A stretch of 6,681 bases of DNA from an uncultured Prevotella sp. (GTDB taxonomy: Bacteria; Bacteroidota; Bacteroidia; Bacteroidales; Bacteroidaceae). A program made the position numbers and the translations under genes. The notes under the pieces are model-generated. The model had not been told where the DNA came from. It saw nothing but the letters and a program-made list of their open reading frames with translations, and did no database searches. The stretch lies in contig CALIIG010000303.1 in the NCBI GenBank assembly GCA_938018155.1, positions 1 to 6,681 on the forward strand. The letters run 5' to 3'. Every line of letters begins with the position of its first letter. Positions within the stretch are counted from its first letter, which is position 1. Shown piece by piece: positions 4,701 through 6,681 of this stretch.

Positions 4701-6681
4701 TTATTGCTTTAGAAAGCGTATTACCTGTGAATAAACATTTTCTGCATTATACCCCAGCTTTTCATTGAGCACTTTGTATGGAGCAGAGAATCCAAAACTC
4801 TTCATGCCAAAGATACGACTTAGCGGCCCAATGCCAACAAGTCCCTCAAGCGTACATGGCAGTCCGGCCGTAAGTCCGAATTTCTTTACGCTGTATGGAA
4901 GAACAGAATTTTGGTATTCTTCAGACTGACGACGGAATAATCCTTCAGAGGGTGCACTTACTACGCGCACCTTAATGCCATCTTTCCGTAAACGCAATGC
5001 ACCTTCTTCAAGAGTAGATACCTCTGAACCACTGGCAACCAATATAACATCGGGATTTTCGTCAGAGCCGGAAACAGTGTAAGCTCCTTTTTCTGCCATG
5101 TTATAGTTATTGTTTTCAGGCAAGCTGTCTATGGCCTGACGCGACAGGATAAGTGCCGTAGGTGTGTCCATGTTATTCATTGCCATTTTCCAGCATTCGG
5201 TTGTCTCGTTGGTATCCGCGGGTCGGAAGACGCGTACACTGTCCTGTCCTTCATGGTTCTGAAGTTTCTCCATCAGACGGATTTGGGCTTCTTGTTCAAC
5301 GGGTTGGTGTGTAGGACCATCTTCACCAACGCGGAAAGCATCGTGTGTCCATATAAATTTCACGGGAACTCGCATCAGGGCCGCCATGCGTACCGCAGGC
5401 TTCATATAGTCGGAGAACGCAAAGAAAGTTCCCATTGCAGCAATGGTTCCACCATGGAGCATCATGCCGATACAAATATCGCACATAGCTAATTCTGATA
5501 CACCTGCCTGAAAGAAGGCCCCGCCAAAGTCGCCTTTCTTAAATTCGTGTGTATGTTTGAGGAAACCGTCCGTTTTATCTGAATTGCATAAATCGGCTGA
5601 TGCACAAATCATATTGGGCACCTGTTTGGCCAATTCTTCAAGACAGGCAGCAGAACCGGCACGTGTAGCGGCACCTCTGGTTTGTTGTACCTTGGTCCAA
5701 TCAATTTCCGGAGCTCTGACAGAGAACCAAATATCCATCTGTTTTTTGAGATTGGGATTCTCCTTTGCCCATTTTTCCTCTTCTGCCCGGCGACGGGAAA
5801 CAATCGTTGTAAGCTCATCGTGACGTTTCTTGTATAATTTCCTTACATCGTCAAAAATAATGAAAGGATTATCAGGATCGCCATGCAGATTTTTTATTGT
5901 ATTTGTGAAGGCTCCGTCGCCAAGAGGTGCACCATGTGTTTTAATACTGTGTTCGTAGCTGCTCCCATCTGCCTTAACAGCTCCCTTACCCATAATAGTT
6001 TTCCCAATAATGAGGGTAGGACGTTCATGTTCTGCAAGGGCAGCATCTAACGACTGACGAATTTCTTCTATATTGTTACCATTAATTTCTATAACATTCC
6101 AGTTCCAGGCTCTGTATTTTGCGGCCGTATCTTCAACCATAACTACCTTTGTTTCGGTTGAAAGCTGTATTTCGTTGGCATCGTAGAACATGATAAGGTT
6201 GTTCAGACCCAGCGTTCCCGCCAATCGTCCAACCTCTTGCGAAATACCTTCCTCTACTGTACCATCAGAGATATAAGCGTAGATGGTATGCTGCATCATT
6301 GTGCTACCCAGTCGTGCCTCCAAGAATTTCTCGGCGATTGCAGCCCCTGCTGCCATGGCATGGCCTTGGCCGAGCGGACCAGAAGAGTTCTCAATACCAT
6401 GAGCAACGTCTAATTCAGGATGCCCCGGGCATATTGTTCCCCATTTACGAAAGGTTTGAATATCTTCGATACTATATTTGCCTGATAGCGTGAGAACACT
6501 ATAAAGCATAGGACTCATGTGCCCCGGATCGAGGAAAAACCTGTCTCTGCCAGTCCAAAATGGGTCGCAGGGGTCATAAACCAAGTATTCAGAGAATAAT
6601 ACATTAATGAAATCGGCTCCACCCATAGCTCCGCCAGGGTGTCCCGACTTTGCTTTTTCAACCATACTTGCAGCTAAAATT
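4701..6681 (-). CDS. tkt: Transketolase, 5' end cut by window edge
   Basis: Transketolase moves two-carbon units between sugar phosphates using thiamine diphosphate (TPP) and Mg2+, linking the pentose phosphate pathway to glycolysis. The frame stays open to the right edge: five codons (ILAAS) precede the in-frame ATG at 6665, so that Met is internal and the true start lies outside, probably some 10-15 residues further. Numbering from that Met: SGHPGG (7-12) with His9; DPGHMSP (46-52); GPLGQG (96-101); the TPP/Mg2+ region YISDGTVEEG (131-140) with Asp134, then YDANEI (161-166). The pyrimidine-binding domain follows, with catalytic Glu391 in AGVSEL, and the transketolase signature GEDGPTHQPVEQ (447-458) with His453. 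The C-terminal domain runs from about 525 to 654. It appears full-length except for the cut N-terminus, and no frameshift is seen. rpiB follows at 10 bp. Confidence 0.96.
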   Translation of the reverse strand, partial: ILAASMVEKAKSGHPGGAMGGADFINVLFSEYLVYDPCDPFWTGRDRFFLDPGHMSPMLYSVLTLSGKYSIEDIQTFRKWGTICPGHPELDVAHGIENSSGPLGQGHAMAAGAAIAEKFLEARLGSTMMQHTIYAYISDGTVEEGISQEVGRLAGTLGLNNLIMFYDANEIQLSTETKVVMVEDTAAKYRAWNWNVIEINGNNIEEIRQSLDAALAEHERPTLIIGKTIMGKGAVKADGSSYEHSIKTHGAPLGDGAFTNTIKNLHGDPDNPFIIFDDVRKLYKKRHDELTTIVSRRRAEEEKWAKENPNLKKQMDIWFSVRAPEIDWTKVQQTRGAATRAGSAACLEELAKQVPNMICASADLCNSDKTDGFLKHTHEFKKGDFGGAFFQAGVSELAMCDICIGMMLHGGTIAAMGTFFAFSDYMKPAVRMAALMRVPVKFIWTHDAFRVGEDGPTHQPVEQEAQIRLMEKLQNHEGQDSVRVFRPADTNETTECWKMAMNNMDTPTALILSRQAIDSLPENNNYNMAEKGAYTVSGSDENPDVILVASGSEVSTLEEGALRLRKDGIKVRVVSAPSEGLFRRQSEEYQNSVLPYSVKKFGLTAGLPCTLEGLVGIGPLSRIFGMKSFGFSAPYKVLNEKLGYNAENVYSQVIRFLKQ

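Noticed and set aside
5253..5823. Open frames on both strands overlapping tkt
   Set aside because: All are shadows of transketolase, whose motifs run unbroken through this stretch.
6663..6665. ATG at 6665 as the tkt start
   Set aside because: The frame continues upstream with ILAAS, which fits the conserved transketolase N-terminus, so this Met is internal and the gene is cut by the window edge.
1..6681. tRNA, rRNA, CRISPR array, insertion sequence or prophage
   Set aside because: No spaced direct repeats, transposase motifs, terminal repeats with target duplications, or structural RNA signatures were seen on either strand.

Overview
The window looks like an ordinary chromosomal stretch of a member of the Bacteroidales, most likely a Prevotella-type organism. 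The signs are: no Shine-Dalgarno sequences but A-rich stretches before the start codons; promoter -7 elements of the Bacteroidetes form TAnnTTTG; a lipoprotein with a fimbrillin-like body; and a transketolase that reads like the Bacteroides/Prevotella form. The genus is inferred from protein character, since no search could be run.

Layout. (1) Bases 1-851, minus strand: the N-terminal 283 residues of an MltG-type endolytic murein transglycosylase, cut by the left edge. (2) Bases 852-980: a divergent promoter region in which two identical 12-bp inverted copies carry the -7 elements of the two flanking genes. (3) Bases 981-1637, plus strand: a HAD-superfamily phosphatase of the phosphoglycolate phosphatase type. 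(4) Bases 1638-2147: a 510-bp AT-rich gap and the most unusual part of the window. It holds one or two candidate promoters, a perfect 14-bp hairpin, a (CA)9 microsatellite, an alternating TATA-CG tract, and a hairpin followed by eight T's that resembles an intrinsic terminator or attenuator. (5) Bases 2148-2330: a 60-residue acidic, cysteine-containing small protein. (6) Bases 2368-4038: a 556-residue outer-surface lipoprotein with a fimbrillin-like N-terminal part and a C-terminal part resembling the DUF1566/Fib_succ_major type. (7) Bases 4039-4246: the convergent gap, with a bidirectional terminator. (8) Bases 4247-6681, minus strand: rpiB and tkt, 10 bp apart, with tkt cut at its 5' end by the right edge.

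How the genes fit together. tkt and rpiB form a two-gene operon for the non-oxidative pentose phosphate pathway. mltG and the HAD gene are divergent housekeeping genes. The small protein and the lipoprotein form a likely two-gene surface-structure operon with a long structured leader. That leader, with its microsatellite and terminator-like hairpin, is the best candidate for undescribed regulation. No RNA gene, CRISPR array, transposase or complete mobile element was found.
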